From Sulfurimonas sp. (lineage in GTDB: Bacteria > Campylobacterota > Campylobacteria > Campylobacterales > Sulfurimonadaceae), in NCBI GenBank assembly GCA_027063645.1, contig JAMORK010000014.1:47017-111016 (forward strand): a stretch of 64,000 nt of DNA, written 5' to 3'. The notes under the pieces are model-generated. The model searched no databases. It worked only from the letters and a program-made list of their open reading frames with translations, and was not told the origin of the DNA. This document shows positions 26,102-37,673 of this stretch, piece after piece. Every line of letters starts with the position of its first letter. Position 1 is the first letter of the stretch. The translations under genes and the position numbers were made by a program.

Positions 26102-26620
26102 AATAGCCCGGATTTGATTAGGTACATAGTACTTAAACTGCTTTGGAAAGATAAAAAAGTCTATATCACCTTTCTTCTCAACAATATCAGACCAACTATC
26201 CTCTTCAAAATTCACAGCCACAATACCCATTGTAGGAATTTTAGAGATATACTCCTTAGAGAGCATATTAACCAGTTCACTTAAAAATGGATTGTGCCCC
26301 ATAATAAAAAGTGTATTAGCTTCATCATCTTGTGCTTTGAGTATCTCTATTACCTCTTCATTTGAAGAGATATAAAGCTCTTGAAAATATTCTATCTTTC
26401 CATCATACTCAATATGCTTTGCCAATGCTAAAGCACTCTCCTGAGCTCTAAGTGCACAAGAAGATAAAAATATATCAGGGGAGATACCTCTTAGTTTTAA
26501 ATAAGAGCCTATCATCTGAATATCTTTATATCCTTTCTTTTTTAAAGGACGCTCATAATCACTCTCTCCATAGGAGAAATACTTTGATTTTGCATGACGG
26601 ATAAAATAGATAGTTTTCAT
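26090..26620 (-). CDS. SixA-like phosphohistidine phosphatase
   Basis: 176 residues of the histidine phosphatase (phosphoglycerate mutase-like) superfamily. The catalytic FIRHAKS has His9, a second Arg lies in SSCALRAQESA, and the second His in MGHNPFLSEL. SixA proteins remove phosphate from HPt domains of phosphorelay kinases; an HPt-containing hybrid kinase is encoded at 47.4-51.2 kb. The ATG directly follows the stop of the Roadblock-like gene, so it belongs to that signalling operon. Confidence 0.82.
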   Translation of the reverse strand: MKTIYFIRHAKSKYFSYGESDYERPLKKKGYKDIQMIGSYLKLRGISPDIFLSSCALRAQESALALAKHIEYDGKIEYFQELYISSNEEVIEILKAQDDEANTLFIMGHNPFLSELVNMLSKEYISKIPTMGIVAVNFEEDSWSDIVEKKGDIDFFIFPKQFKYYVPNQIRAILPR

Positions 26621-27010
26621 TTAGATTTTTGCTAACTCTTCAGAGATCACTTTAGAAGATTTTTCAATAATCATCTTCGCTAATGCGATATTACCATCAT
26701 CTCTAAAGATACAAAAGATATCTATTTTTGAGAGATTATCATCAACATTAGCACTAGCACTTCTCATTAAAAACACATGTCCATCTTTTGTTTTTGTCTC
26801 AAATGATGCAACATCACTAAAACCGATATCTAAAGAAGCTTCATTGATTGAGCGAAATGAATCATTGAAAATTGCCGAAGCATACCCTATATCTGTTCCT
26901 GTATTTTCCTCATCTATATAAAGAGTTTCCCCTGAATAGTTCAATACTGCTGAACCTAGGTAACCGTTTACACTTGAGAGTTTTTTCATTCTTTCATCAA
27001 AATTTATCAT
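26621..27010 (-). CDS. Roadblock/LC7-like protein
   Basis: 129 residues. The N-terminal helix followed by VNGYLGSAVLNYSGETLYID, a central helix (about 40-62) and the strands ASFETKTKDGHVFLMRSA and KIDIFCIFRDDGNIALAKMIIEKSSK match the Roadblock/LC7 fold, known for binding small Ras-like GTPases as GAP, GEF or scaffold. A convergent operon ending 0.5 kb away encodes such a GTPase. The assignment comes from pattern matching and would be settled by a profile or structure search. Confidence 0.6.
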   Translation of the reverse strand: MINFDERMKKLSSVNGYLGSAVLNYSGETLYIDEENTGTDIGYASAIFNDSFRSINEASLDIGFSDVASFETKTKDGHVFLMRSASANVDDNLSKIDIFCIFRDDGNIALAKMIIEKSSKVISEELAKI

Positions 27011-27021
27011 ACTATTTTTCC

Positions 27022-27543
27022 TTATTTGTTTAAATTTTTCATATATGCATTAAATGAATCTGCATTATTTATATTGTTATCGTCTAAAAATGTGTAAAAT
27101 GCTTTTTCAGAGGCTTCTTCACCCTCAGTTTTTTCAAGCTCTAAGAGAGTTTTATACAGTTCACTTATTGTTCCCTTGGCATTTTCTGTAATACACTTAC
27201 GTGTTGACATATAATTTCTAAAAGAGCCATCAGGATTTTTAGCCATCTTTACAGTGGCAAGTACCCAATAGTAACCCCCATCTGCACAAAGATTTTTTAC
27301 ATAAGCTATTACATCTTTACCCTCTTTGATATTTTTCCAAAGATATTTAAAGATCACCTTTGGCATATCGGGATGGCGTAAAATAGCATGAGGTTGCTCT
27401 AGTAGGTTAGCTTGAGAGTATCCAGATATTTTCATAAATATTGGATTTACATAAGTAATATTTCCCGCTTCATCTGATTTAGATACAATTAAATCTACAT
27501 TTTTTACTATATGTTCTGTATTATTTGCCTCTGGTTGTGTCAT
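27022..27543 (-). CDS. PAS-domain protein (Aer-like), no output domain
   Basis: 173 residues. A single PAS domain (about 15-125) carries SKSDEAGNITYVNPIFMKISGYSQANLLEQPHAILRHPDMPKVIF, which closely matches the Aer-type PAS_3/PAS_9 used for redox or energy taxis. The remaining about 45 residues are helical and acidic. With no transmitter or receptor part it must act through a partner, probably the hybrid kinase encoded 15 bases upstream. Confidence 0.8.
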   Translation of the reverse strand: MTQPEANNTEHIVKNVDLIVSKSDEAGNITYVNPIFMKISGYSQANLLEQPHAILRHPDMPKVIFKYLWKNIKEGKDVIAYVKNLCADGGYYWVLATVKMAKNPDGSFRNYMSTRKCITENAKGTISELYKTLLELEKTEGEEASEKAFYTFLDDNNINNADSFNAYMKNLNK

Positions 27544-27558
27544 CTATAACTCCTTTAT

Positions 27559-29577
27559 TTAATGGTATAAAACTTTCTTGATATCATCTTTTTTAAATGG
27601 CTTACCTACAACAAGATTAAAGAGATCTCTATCTTGCTCATTATGTATGGCATTACCAGATGTTGATACTGCATAAATTCCTATTAGATTATTATCTTCT
27701 TCATACTCTCTTACTTTTCTAATCACCTCAATACCATTCATCATAGGCATCTCATTGTCTATATAAACGAGAGAAAATGGACTGTTATTTTTATGTGATT
27801 CAACAATCAAATCAAGTGCCTCTTTTCCATTTCTTGCAACAACAACTTCACAAAATTCATCTTCCAATATATTTTCTATAAGCAATACACTAATCTCATC
27901 ATCATCTGCCACTAAAACCTTTGGCTTTTTTTGAGTGTTGATAAACTCATAGAGTTCATCTGCTATATATTCATACTTTGAGATGACATCGCATGTTTCA
28001 CATAAGGCATCTTGATCTACAGAGAACATCTCCTCTTCAACAATAAGTATTTTTTTATGATTTTTTTCAGCTTTATGCAATTCTACATAATCAATTTTAT
28101 TTTGAAAAACGATGATATGCTCTATGAAACTATCAACACTTGTAACATCTTTATAAGGCTTGATTGATTCCTTATTGATTCCCATACGTGCCATATATCT
28201 TGCTATGTTATTTGCTGAAAAACTATTCTCTTTAGCCATTACAATTGCTACTTGTGTTGTTTCGTTTTGTATAATACTAAAGCTACTCTCTGAGTTAATT
28301 ATCTTTATAGGAAGCTCAAAACTAAACTTACTTCCCTCATCCACTGTACTACTAAGATGAAGTTTACCACCCATCTTCTCTACATACTGAGCAGATATAA
28401 AAAGTCCTAAACCTGTTCCACCATAATGAAGTGCCGTAGTATCACTTGCTTGCTTAAAGGCCTCAAATATATCTTTTTGTTTTTCTTTTGCTATACCTAT
28501 ACCTGTGTCTTCTACACTTATAGCTATCTTATTTGAAGATGGTATATAACGAACAACAAACTCTATGGTTTTATTATTTGGTGTAAATTTATAAGCATTA
28601 CCTAAAAGATTTAAAACAACCCTTTTCATCTTCAGTGTATCTATCTCTATTATTTTAGGCAGTAATGGATCTATATAGATATTAAAGCTTATATGTTTTG
28701 CATACATATTTGAAGAAAAAGATTTTCCTATTGATGAGAAGAATTTGATAGTATCTACCTCTTCTAAGAGAGACTGTGCACTCTCTTTATGATTTGAAAC
28801 AAGGTCTAGTACTGATGTTGTCATCTCATTTATAAAAGAAGCACTCTCTTTGGCATTACTTAGGTAGCTTTTAAGTCTTTTATCTTCAATTTGATCCTCT
28901 AAAAGATCTAAAAAGCCATATAGGGTATTTGCCGGTGTGCGTATATCATGCACAAAACTTGATACAAAAGTTAAAATATCATCAGCATTATCTTTTTTCT
29001 CAGCTAACTCTTCTATCTTTTGTATATTATCTACCGCTTGTGATTCTATCTGTTTTGTTTGTTTGTTTGTTTTTTGAGGAATATGCATCTTATAAAGTGC
29101 TTCTATAAGATAAGGGGAGAGTGCCTCTAAAATTTTTATATCTTCTTTATGAAATTTTTTATTTTTATTGATAGAGTTATATGCGGTTACTATCCCTACA
29201 AAAGTACCATTGTCTATTAAGGGAAGCATTATTTTTGATTTTATTTTTATAGTATCTGGGTTGTCAATAGAGGCTACATACTCTTTATCACTTGCTAAAT
29301 AATTATATACAGAGCTTTTTTGAGTCATAAAACATTTATAGATAATCCCTTTTTTTTGGGATAGATCAATCTCTCTTACATCACCCTCTTCTCTTTCTCT
29401 TTTAAGTATAAATTGATTTTCATCATAGAACCATATTGAGGAGAATTCGGCATCTAAAGAGGAGATAACAAGGTTTTGTAAGATAGTATTGAGTTCTCTA
29501 TTATTTGAAGTTGCATCTATTTTCTTTGAGATAGCAATAAATTCTGATTGTAATTGTTTACTACTAAATTTTTCCAA
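27559..29577 (-). CDS. Hybrid histidine kinase, GAF-HisKA-HATPase-REC
   Basis: 672 residues, soluble. A GAF domain (about 20-160) is followed by a linker, H-box FVHDIRTPANTLYGF with His210, ATP boxes NLLGNAYKF, DTGIGI and GGTGLGLF, a degenerate region about 430-540 that looks like a receiver without a clear Asp, and a receiver at about 555-672 (PKVLVADDDE, YIDNEMPMMNG, GKPF). The start is TTG at 29577, supported by GGAG six bases upstream. It leads an operon with the PAS, Roadblock-like and SixA-like genes. Confidence 0.87.
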   Translation of the reverse strand: MEKFSSKQLQSEFIAISKKIDATSNNRELNTILQNLVISSLDAEFSSIWFYDENQFILKREREEGDVREIDLSQKKGIIYKCFMTQKSSVYNYLASDKEYVASIDNPDTIKIKSKIMLPLIDNGTFVGIVTAYNSINKNKKFHKEDIKILEALSPYLIEALYKMHIPQKTNKQTKQIESQAVDNIQKIEELAEKKDNADDILTFVSSFVHDIRTPANTLYGFLDLLEDQIEDKRLKSYLSNAKESASFINEMTTSVLDLVSNHKESAQSLLEEVDTIKFFSSIGKSFSSNMYAKHISFNIYIDPLLPKIIEIDTLKMKRVVLNLLGNAYKFTPNNKTIEFVVRYIPSSNKIAISVEDTGIGIAKEKQKDIFEAFKQASDTTALHYGGTGLGLFISAQYVEKMGGKLHLSSTVDEGSKFSFELPIKIINSESSFSIIQNETTQVAIVMAKENSFSANNIARYMARMGINKESIKPYKDVTSVDSFIEHIIVFQNKIDYVELHKAEKNHKKILIVEEEMFSVDQDALCETCDVISKYEYIADELYEFINTQKKPKVLVADDDEISVLLIENILEDEFCEVVVARNGKEALDLIVESHKNNSPFSLVYIDNEMPMMNGIEVIRKVREYEEDNNLIGIYAVSTSGNAIHNEQDRDLFNLVVGKPFKKDDIKKVLYH

Positions 29578-29659
29578 TAAATACTCCTACTATAAAGATT
29601 GAAGAGAATTATATTATAAAGAAGTGATAAAGAAGTGAAAGAAGGGGGTTTAGAGGGGA

Positions 29660-29685
29660 GTAAACAACCTATTTAGGTTGTTTAC
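29660..29685. repeat. 11-bp hairpin spanning the typA stop codon
   Basis: GTAAACAACCT pairs perfectly with AGGTTGTTTAC around a 4-base loop, and the TAG stop of typA lies in the loop and 3' arm. No U-run follows in the typA transcript. It is a candidate 3'-end stem for typA; a similar one covers the dnaN stop. Confidence 0.5.
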
Positions 29686-31480
29686 GAGAGTAACGTTTAC
29701 GCTCATTTTCTGTTAAGAATTTTTTACGAATACGGATAGATTTAGGAGTTACCTCAAGTAATTCATCATCTTCGATCCATTCTAGTGCACGCTCTAAAGA
29801 CATATTTCTAAATGGTACAAGTTTAATCGCTTCATCAGCTCCACTTGAACGTACATTTGATTGTGCTTTTCCTTTAATAGGATTTACCACAAGGTCATTT
29901 GTACGTGAATGTTCACCAATAATCATACCTTCGTATACTTCAGTTTGAACACCAACAAAAAGAACACCACGGTCTTGGATACCAAAGAGAGAAAATGCTA
30001 AAGTTGAACCAGCAGTCATAGAGATAAGAGCACCATATGAACGTGACTCAACAGAACCGCTAAATGGACGGAACTCTAAGAAAGAGTGATTCATTACACC
30101 CTCACCTTTTGTGTCTGTTAAGAACTGACCTCTAAAACCAATAAGTGCACGAGCAGGAATCTCAAACTCAATACGTTGGAAACCTTGACCCATAGGAAGC
30201 ATAGATTTCATCTCAGCCTTACGTTTACCAAGACGCTCAATAACAGAACCAGAAAGATCTTCAGGAACATCAATAACTAAATGCTCAAATGGTTCACACT
30301 TAACACCCTCAATCTCTTTAACAATAACTTCTGGTCTAGAGATACTAAACTCAAAATCTTCACGACGCATATTTTCAGCAAGAACAGTAATTTGAAGCTC
30401 ACCACGTCCTGATACTTTAAATTTACCCTCACCAACTACTTCAAGTTTCATTGCAACATTTGTATTCATCTCAAATTCAAGACGTTCACGAAGTTTGTTA
30501 GATGTTACGTGTTTTCCCTCTTTACCAGCTAAAGGAGAATCATTTACAGCAAATACAACTGTAAGAGTAGGCTCTTCAACATGCATAGGGTCAAGTGCTA
30601 CAGGATTAACAGGATCAGCAACAGTATCACCAACATCAACAGTTTCCATACCAGCAAATGCTACGATATCACCAGCTTCTGCTTGATCAATCTCCATTCT
30701 GTTAAGACCATGGAAACCGATAAGTTTAGATATCTTACCTTTTACCATTTCACCATCAGCTTTTGCAAGCATAATATTGTCACCCTTATTTACAGTACCA
30801 TTAAAGATACGGCTAATACCGATTTTACCAACATAGTTATCATAATCAAGTGTGAAAACTTGTGCTTGAAGTGGGTTACCTGCATCACCTTCTGGTTCAG
30901 GAATAGATTCTAAAATAGTATCGAAGATACATTTGAAATCACCATCAGGATCTGCCATATCAAGTTTTGCCATACCATCACGTGCTGCTGCATAGATGAT
31001 TGGGAAATCTTGTTGCTCATCAGTTGCACCCATATCTGCAAATAGGTCAAACATCTCATCAACAACACGATCTGGCTCAGCAGAAGGTTTGTCAATTTTA
31101 TTGATTACAACAATTGGTTTTTTACCAAGAGCAAGCATCTTTTTAACAACAAACTTAGTTTGAGGCATAACACCTTCATAAGCATCAACAAGTACTAAAA
31201 CGCCATCGACCATTTTAAGAACACGTTCAACTTCTCCACCGAAGTCAGCATGTCCCGGAGTATCAATAATGTTAATCTTGTGATCACCATATCTAATAGC
31301 TGTATTTTTTGAAAGAATCGTAATACCACGCTCTTTTTCGATATCGTTGCTATCCATAGCACGTTCATCGTGTTGTTCGTGAGAACCAAAAGTACCAGAT
31401 TGCTCTAGTAATCCATCAACCAATGTAGTTTTACCGTGGTCAACGTGAGCGATAACGGCAATGTTTCTAATTTTTTGCAT
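29669..31480 (-). CDS. typA: Translational GTPase TypA/BipA
   Basis: A ribosome-binding GTPase needed for growth under stress and for ribosome assembly at low temperature. The EF-G-like G domain starts with [19 protein letters not shown] (P-loop from about residue 9), with [14 protein letters not shown] and NKID following. The C-terminal TypA-specific part includes RGRGEL-like [11 protein letters not shown] and [17 protein letters not shown]. Length 603 is normal. It is monocistronic, with a -10 at 31514-31519. Confidence 0.95.
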   Translation of the reverse strand: MQKIRNIAVIAHVDHGKTTLVDGLLEQSGTFGSHEQHDERAMDSNDIEKERGITILSKNTAIRYGDHKINIIDTPGHADFGGEVERVLKMVDGVLVLVDAYEGVMPQTKFVVKKMLALGKKPIVVINKIDKPSAEPDRVVDEMFDLFADMGATDEQQDFPIIYAAARDGMAKLDMADPDGDFKCIFDTILESIPEPEGDAGNPLQAQVFTLDYDNYVGKIGISRIFNGTVNKGDNIMLAKADGEMVKGKISKLIGFHGLNRMEIDQAEAGDIVAFAGMETVDVGDTVADPVNPVALDPMHVEEPTLTVVFAVNDSPLAGKEGKHVTSNKLRERLEFEMNTNVAMKLEVVGEGKFKVSGRGELQITVLAENMRREDFEFSISRPEVIVKEIEGVKCEPFEHLVIDVPEDLSGSVIERLGKRKAEMKSMLPMGQGFQRIEFEIPARALIGFRGQFLTDTKGEGVMNHSFLEFRPFSGSVESRSYGALISMTAGSTLAFSLFGIQDRGVLFVGVQTEVYEGMIIGEHSRTNDLVVNPIKGKAQSNVRSSGADEAIKLVPFRNMSLERALEWIEDDELLEVTPKSIRIRKKFLTENERKRYSRKQPK

Positions 31481-31513
31481 TAGGGTTTCCTTAAAGTGGG
31501 AAAATTTTTCGCG

Positions 31514-31519
31514 ATTATA
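31514..31519 (-). promoter_or_regulatory. -10 element of typA
   Basis: On the leftward strand GGGTATAATCGCG lies 34-39 bases before the typA ATG. No convincing -35 is visible. Confidence 0.45.
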
Positions 31520-31687
31520 CCCAAATAAATATAAGAAACTAGTAAATTAAATGATATACTTATATGGTTATAATTTAACATGCTCACTATATGCTCATTA
31601 TTTCTCTAAAGGTATTATAGAACTCAAAGAGATTGAAGAAAATAATAATTCTCATACTCTTATATATTTATGATGAAAAAGTAAAAA

Positions 31688-32944
31688 ATGATTGATTATC
31701 CAAATAAATTAGATATTATATTTGAAAAACTAGATAAATTTCGTATTAAACCTATTATTATAGGTGGATATATTCGAGACAAATTACTAAAAATCACATC
31801 TTCTGACATAGATATTGAACTTTATGGAGTAGATTCACTTTTTGAAGTGGAGAGAATTTTAGAAGAATTTGGCAAAGTTACTAGTGTCGGTAAAAGTTTT
31901 GGAGTGTGTAAACTCTTTTTTCAAGAGCTTGAACTCGACTTTTCTCTCCCTCGTAAAGACTCTAAAATCTCCGCAGGGCACAAAGGTATAAAAGTAGATA
32001 CCGATAAAAACCTTAGTTTTACAGCTGCAAGTAAGCGTAGAGATTTTACCATCAATGCTATAGGCTATGATGTCAAAGAGAAAAAAATATTAGACCCTTT
32101 TCATGGTCAAGAAGATTTAAAACAAAAAATACTAAGAGCTGTAGATCTAAAAAAATTTGATGAAGATCCTCTTAGAGTTTTACGTGCCCTAGTCTTTGCT
32201 TCAAGATTCCATTTTACTCTAGAGAAGCAACTTTTTTCTTTGTGTAGAGATATGATCCATCGTAGACTTTTAGAGGAGTTGCCACAAGAGCGTATATTTA
32301 ATGAGATTAAAAAACTTTTATTTAAGTCTAAAAAACCCTCCTATGGACTCTCCCTTTTAAAAGAGATCGATGGTTTTTTCTATTTTAGTGAGTTTAAATC
32401 TATAAGTGATCAAGAGTATCATAAAATTTTACTTTCTCTGGATAGGTATGCTACTTTATCAACCCATTTAGATGAATATAGTAGATTAACATCTTTCTTG
32501 GCTCTTTTAACTTACCCCTTGTCACAATGCATGAGAGAAAGCTTTTTAAAGCACCTTACACGACAAAACTCTCTTCTTAAAGATATAGATCTCTTTGTAA
32601 AGCTTGCTCATACTCTAGAGCTTAAAAAAGTAGATGATTATAGGGTGTATAAATTAGCAACTCAAATTAAAATAAAAGATTTTGTACCATTTTTAAAATC
32701 TTTCCTTCATGAGAATGAGATAGTATTAGTAGAAAAGCTGGAAAAAAGAGCTAAAGAGCTTCAAGTGTTTGAATCTAAACTTCCACCCCTTTTAGAGGGT
32801 AAAGATTTGATAAACAAGGGACTTAAACCATCAAAAAAGTTTAAAACACTTTTAGATGAGGCATATAAAGCACAACTACAACATAAGTTTTTAACAAAAC
32901 AAGAAGTTTTACACCACTTAAGAGAAAAAAAATTTCTAGACTAG
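31688..32944 (+). CDS. Class II CCA-adding / poly(A) polymerase-type nucleotidyltransferase
   Basis: 418 residues. The head domain has IIGGYIRDKLL and the catalytic SDIDIELYG (metal-binding Asp pair near 40-42), then RRDFTINAIGYD and the neck motif DPLRVLRALVFASRF. These features define the bacterial tRNA nucleotidyltransferase family, which adds or repairs the 3' CCA of tRNAs. CCA-adding versus A-adding or C-adding activity cannot be told from sequence alone. The 207-bp gap upstream contains TATAAT near 31567 that may be its promoter. The end overlaps the convergent gene by four bases. Confidence 0.85.
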   Translation: MIDYPNKLDIIFEKLDKFRIKPIIIGGYIRDKLLKITSSDIDIELYGVDSLFEVERILEEFGKVTSVGKSFGVCKLFFQELELDFSLPRKDSKISAGHKGIKVDTDKNLSFTAASKRRDFTINAIGYDVKEKKILDPFHGQEDLKQKILRAVDLKKFDEDPLRVLRALVFASRFHFTLEKQLFSLCRDMIHRRLLEELPQERIFNEIKKLLFKSKKPSYGLSLLKEIDGFFYFSEFKSISDQEYHKILLSLDRYATLSTHLDEYSRLTSFLALLTYPLSQCMRESFLKHLTRQNSLLKDIDLFVKLAHTLELKKVDDYRVYKLATQIKIKDFVPFLKSFLHENEIVLVEKLEKRAKELQVFESKLPPLLEGKDLINKGLKPSKKFKTLLDEAYKAQLQHKFLTKQEVLHHLREKKFLD

Positions 32945-33417
32945 TTCTCTCCTAGTATTTCCATTTTTGACTTGAGTGCTGCTATCTCTTCTATGTTATT
33001 TAGAGCAAGTTTTATAGCTGATGAGAGTTTATCTATATAGATATCTTTATGCTCTTTATCGTATTGTTTTATAAGTTCATCATACACTTCTAAAAACTTT
33101 TGCATCCCCTCAACTGTTTTAAAAGTGATTTTCTGACTTTTAGCCATTAAAAGAATAAGCTCAAATGCTTTTCTTTTTTTTGAATCCATATCATCTTTTT
33201 GAAGGTAGAATTTTTTTGTTTGTTCATTAGGCTCTATCAACTTAGAAATTATTGCGCTCAAACCATCTTCACACAAGGGTAAGTCAGCTATCTTGTTATT
33301 CACATAAGAACGCATCTCTATAAGATTCATCTTAGATATTTTGGTAATTAATTCTGTATTGTGATTATTTTCTTCAGCTGTTACATTCTTTTTTTTACCT
33401 AATATCTTTGAGAACAT
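32941..33417 (-). CDS. Conserved-type hypothetical protein
   Basis: 158 residues, charged and almost wholly alpha-helical, with no signal or membrane segment. It starts MFSKILGKKKN and has a Lys/Glu-rich middle. No family is recognised. The ATG directly follows the queF stop, so it is translated with queF, but nothing in the sequence points to queuosine synthesis. Confidence 0.6.
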   Translation of the reverse strand: MFSKILGKKKNVTAEENNHNTELITKISKMNLIEMRSYVNNKIADLPLCEDGLSAIISKLIEPNEQTKKFYLQKDDMDSKKRKAFELILLMAKSQKITFKTVEGMQKFLEVYDELIKQYDKEHKDIYIDKLSSAIKLALNNIEEIAALKSKMEILGEN

Positions 33418-33807
33418 TTAACTTTCCTTAGTTATCTTTGTACTGTCTATCTCTATAACCGTGTGAACATTACCACGTGGCTTAAAATCTGCGACAAGTT
33501 TTAAATATTTTGGTTTTATTTTATCATAAATAGTGTCAAATATCTCATTTGCTGAATTTTCATGACTAATATGTCTATACATAAAAGAGTTTATGTAGAG
33601 TTTTAATGCTTTTAACTCCACTACATATCCATCTGGAGTGTATTCTATATAGATCTCTGCAAAATCAGGGTATCCACTTCTTGGGCATAACGCCATAAAC
33701 TCTGGAAGAGTAACTTTTATCATATACTCTTTTTTATGCTCATTTGGCCAAATCTCCAAATCTTTCTCTACATCAAACTCTCTTATCTCTTTTTCACCAT
33801 ATTTCAT
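33418..33807 (-). CDS. queF: NADPH-dependent preQ0 reductase (preQ1 synthase)
   Basis: Reduces preQ0 to preQ1 in queuosine synthesis. 129 residues, the short YkvM-type QueF. The nucleophile Cys41 and Asp48 are in LCPRSGYPDFA, the NADPH motif ELKALKLY is at 64-71, and the substrate residues His79 and Glu83 are in YRHISHE. It lies 15 bases after the GGDEF/EAL-like gene, leaving no room for a preQ1 riboswitch. Confidence 0.94.
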   Translation of the reverse strand: MKYGEKEIREFDVEKDLEIWPNEHKKEYMIKVTLPEFMALCPRSGYPDFAEIYIEYTPDGYVVELKALKLYINSFMYRHISHENSANEIFDTIYDKIKPKYLKLVADFKPRGNVHTVIEIDSTKITKES

Positions 33808-33822
33808 TTACTAATCTCCATT

Positions 33823-35229
33823 TTAATTTTCATATTTTTTTTCTAAATCCGAAAGGTATTTCCCTTGGACATAATCTATCTCTAATGCATCAGCTATCTC
33901 AAGTGTTTTTTGAGTTTCTATATTTTTTATCCAGGTTTTAATCCCTTTTTTCTGTGCTATAAGATTAAAACCCTCTATAACACTTTTTTGTTCTAACATC
34001 TTCTCTTGAGATGAATAATAAGAATCAAACCTAACCATAGCAACATCTAATTCTCTTAAATACAAAAAGCTTGTATGGTATGAACCTATTCTATCGATTG
34101 TTATAAAAACATTGAAAGATTTCAAAGAGTTAATAATACTATTGAACCTTCCTGTATAGGAGTAGTACTCTTGCTCACTCATAATAAATATAATTTGCTC
34201 GTAATGTTCTTTATTTTCATCTAAAAACTGTTTGATAAAAGATAAAAAAGATTCATTTCTCAAGCTACTAGTAGATATATTGATAGCAAATTTTTTAATA
34301 TGAAATTTTGAGTGATGAAGGATGATCTCCTCCACTAACATCTTTTCAAACTCTAATGTTAGTCCCAGTTTATTCATAATTTTTTTATAACGTTTTGGAT
34401 AAACAAATTTGCCATTGTTGAGTTTTAATTTTACAAAACACTCACAAAAAGCTATCTTTTTATTTTCATATACATTTTGTGATGTAATAATAATATTTCT
34501 ATTTTTGATTGCTCTAATCACTAAGGCTTCAAGCTCATTTGGATCAATTTTTTCATCATGATGGAGAGATTTTTCTTTTTTTCGTATCTCTTGTAGTTCA
34601 AAAAGATTTTCTATAAGATAATGAAGATCTTTAGAGTAGTTTGTATCGGTGATAGCACCAGAGATAGTTATCTCTATATTGTCTATATGAAATTCACTTG
34701 CTTTAATACACATCATCTCCATCAATGTGGCATATTTTTCTTTATTGCCTTGCATCCCAATAATAAAATCTCCACCTTTAAGATGCCCTATAGGGGCTTT
34801 AGTTATCCCCTCTTTAAAAAGATAATTCCCTACCCAATTTGCTACTTCATAAAGTGTTTTATCACCATTTTTAAGTCCATAAAGCTTATTAATATCATGT
34901 AAGTTTTCAATACTTACAAGTATAAGTGTGTATTCATCATTTTTTTGAATCTCTTTTTCTAAATATTTTAAAAGATATTCACGTGTAAAAGTTTTACTTA
35001 CATCATCTGTAATTTTTTCATTAAAACCATTGTAGATGATATAAAAAATAAAATAGATACTAAATGCTAAAAGAAGAATAGCTTCAAAGAAAAATGAAGT
35101 ATGGAGTGATTCATAGTTTGTTATAAGTGTAGAGGAGACTAAAAGGAGAACAAGAGCAAAGATAGGAAGACCTATTCTAAGTGCTAGCTTAAAACGGTAC
35201 TCTCTCTCTTTTTGCTCTGGAAGTAACAT
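33823..35229 (-). CDS. Membrane protein with degenerate GGDEF and EAL-like domains
   Basis: 468 residues. Two membrane helices (about 19-37 and 47-66) are followed by a GGDEF-like domain (about 80-220) whose signature reads KGGDF (151-155), one residue short of consensus, and an EAL-fold domain (about 230-468) where ECFVKL (263-268) replaces the EAL motif. The other EAL metal ligands are also not recognisable. It is probably a binding or signalling protein, not an enzyme of c-di-GMP turnover. It sits between gyrB and queF on the same strand, 6 bases from gyrB. Confidence 0.75.
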   Translation of the reverse strand: MLLPEQKEREYRFKLALRIGLPIFALVLLLVSSTLITNYESLHTSFFFEAILLLAFSIYFIFYIIYNGFNEKITDDVSKTFTREYLLKYLEKEIQKNDEYTLILVSIENLHDINKLYGLKNGDKTLYEVANWVGNYLFKEGITKAPIGHLKGGDFIIGMQGNKEKYATLMEMMCIKASEFHIDNIEITISGAITDTNYSKDLHYLIENLFELQEIRKKEKSLHHDEKIDPNELEALVIRAIKNRNIIITSQNVYENKKIAFCECFVKLKLNNGKFVYPKRYKKIMNKLGLTLEFEKMLVEEIILHHSKFHIKKFAINISTSSLRNESFLSFIKQFLDENKEHYEQIIFIMSEQEYYSYTGRFNSIINSLKSFNVFITIDRIGSYHTSFLYLRELDVAMVRFDSYYSSQEKMLEQKSVIEGFNLIAQKKGIKTWIKNIETQKTLEIADALEIDYVQGKYLSDLEKKYEN

Positions 35230-35235
35230 ATAAAC

Positions 35236-37593
<2,358 letters not shown>

Positions 37594-37652
37594 CTATCTA
37601 AATTTATCTAAAAATAATATTTAAAGGGAGTATAAAGTTTATTTGAGAGGGT

Positions 37653-37673
37653 TAAGAGCTTAAAAAGCTCTTA
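37653..37673. repeat. 9-bp hairpin beginning at the dnaN stop codon
   Basis: TAAGAGCTT and AAGCTCTTA pair perfectly around a 3-base loop; the first three bases of the leftward stem are the dnaN stop codon. No U-run follows. It is placed like the hairpin at the typA stop and may define the dnaN 3' end. Confidence 0.5.

Noticed and set aside
33808-33822. preQ1 riboswitch before queF
   Set aside because: Only 15 bases separate queF from the upstream gene.
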